Below are positions 5,498-5,564 of a stretch of DNA of 5,564 nucleotides, one piece after another (within the stretch, counting starts at the first letter, position 1; each line of letters opens with the position of its first letter). The notes under the pieces are model-generated. The model was not told the origin of the DNA. It worked only from the letters and a program-made list of their open reading frames with translations, and made no database searches. The DNA comes from Campylobacterales bacterium (GTDB lineage: Bacteria > Campylobacterota > Campylobacteria > Campylobacterales > QNZT01). The position numbers and the translations under genes are program-made. Where the stretch lies: positions 1 through 5,564 of the forward strand of contig DQTU01000270.1 in the NCBI GenBank assembly GCA_015662615.1, read 5' to 3'.

Positions 5498-5564
5498 TAA
5501 AACTATTTTAGAAAATCTTCTTACCAGTAATTTTCACTTTAATGAAGATGAAAACTTACAAAAA
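5490..5564 (+). CDS. N-terminal fragment of an unidentified protein (3' end outside window)
   Basis: An ATG at 5490 opens a frame of 25 codons that reaches the right edge without a stop. It begins MQLKTILENLL and continues with an acidic stretch (NEDEN). The purine-rich GAGAG at 5475-5479 is a weak ribosome site. No domain can be recognised from so short a stretch. The position 89 nt after trpA on the same strand fits a following gene with its own promoter or read-through from trpA. A chance open frame of this length is possible. Confidence 0.5.
   Translation, partial: MQLKTILENLLTSNFHFNEDENLQK

Noticed and set aside
1..5564. CRISPR array, tRNA or rRNA genes, prophage or toxin-antitoxin genes
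   Set aside because: No regularly spaced direct repeats, tRNA-like cloverleaf, rRNA segments or phage genes were seen on either strand.

Overview
The window looks like a piece of a Campylobacterota (epsilonproteobacterial) chromosome, probably Sulfurimonas-like. This rests on low GC, a TTTGCTATAAT-type promoter without a clear -35 box, the panB-ruvB-permease gene order, and a short-N-terminus TrpA. The genus is inferred by eye, not by a search. The content is mostly housekeeping, and no defence system, prophage, CRISPR or RNA gene was seen.

Layout. Bases 2-130 hold the 3' end of an unidentified + strand gene. A small phosphoribosyltransferase (135-569) follows 4 nt later, then a PhzF-family protein with an altered active site (639-1484). 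This + strand group meets a - strand operon tail to tail at a hairpin terminator (1504-1533). The - strand operon is transcribed panB (4402-3590), ruvB (3590-2574), AI-2E-family permease (2577-1528). Its stop and start codons overlap at both junctions, so it is a tightly coupled unit. trpA (4660-5400) diverges from panB on the + strand, and the start of another unidentified gene (5490 onward) runs off the right edge.

The panB-trpA spacer is the most unusual part. It holds candidate back-to-back promoters and a 163-bp element (4478-4640) that folds almost end to end into one hairpin. The outer arms are a perfect 20-bp inverted repeat beginning and ending in TA. It resembles a palindromic MITE or the remnant of a small insertion element. 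It lies between the apparent trpA promoter and the trpA ribosome binding site, so it should be transcribed as the trpA 5' leader. By hand count the imperfect pairs are mostly G.U wobbles on the trpA-sense strand, which hints that the RNA fold matters.

Functions. PanB makes ketopantoate for pantothenate and CoA. RuvB drives Holliday-junction branch migration. TrpA cleaves indole-glycerol phosphate in the last step of tryptophan synthesis. The permease, the phosphoribosyltransferase and the PhzF homologue have only family-level assignments.
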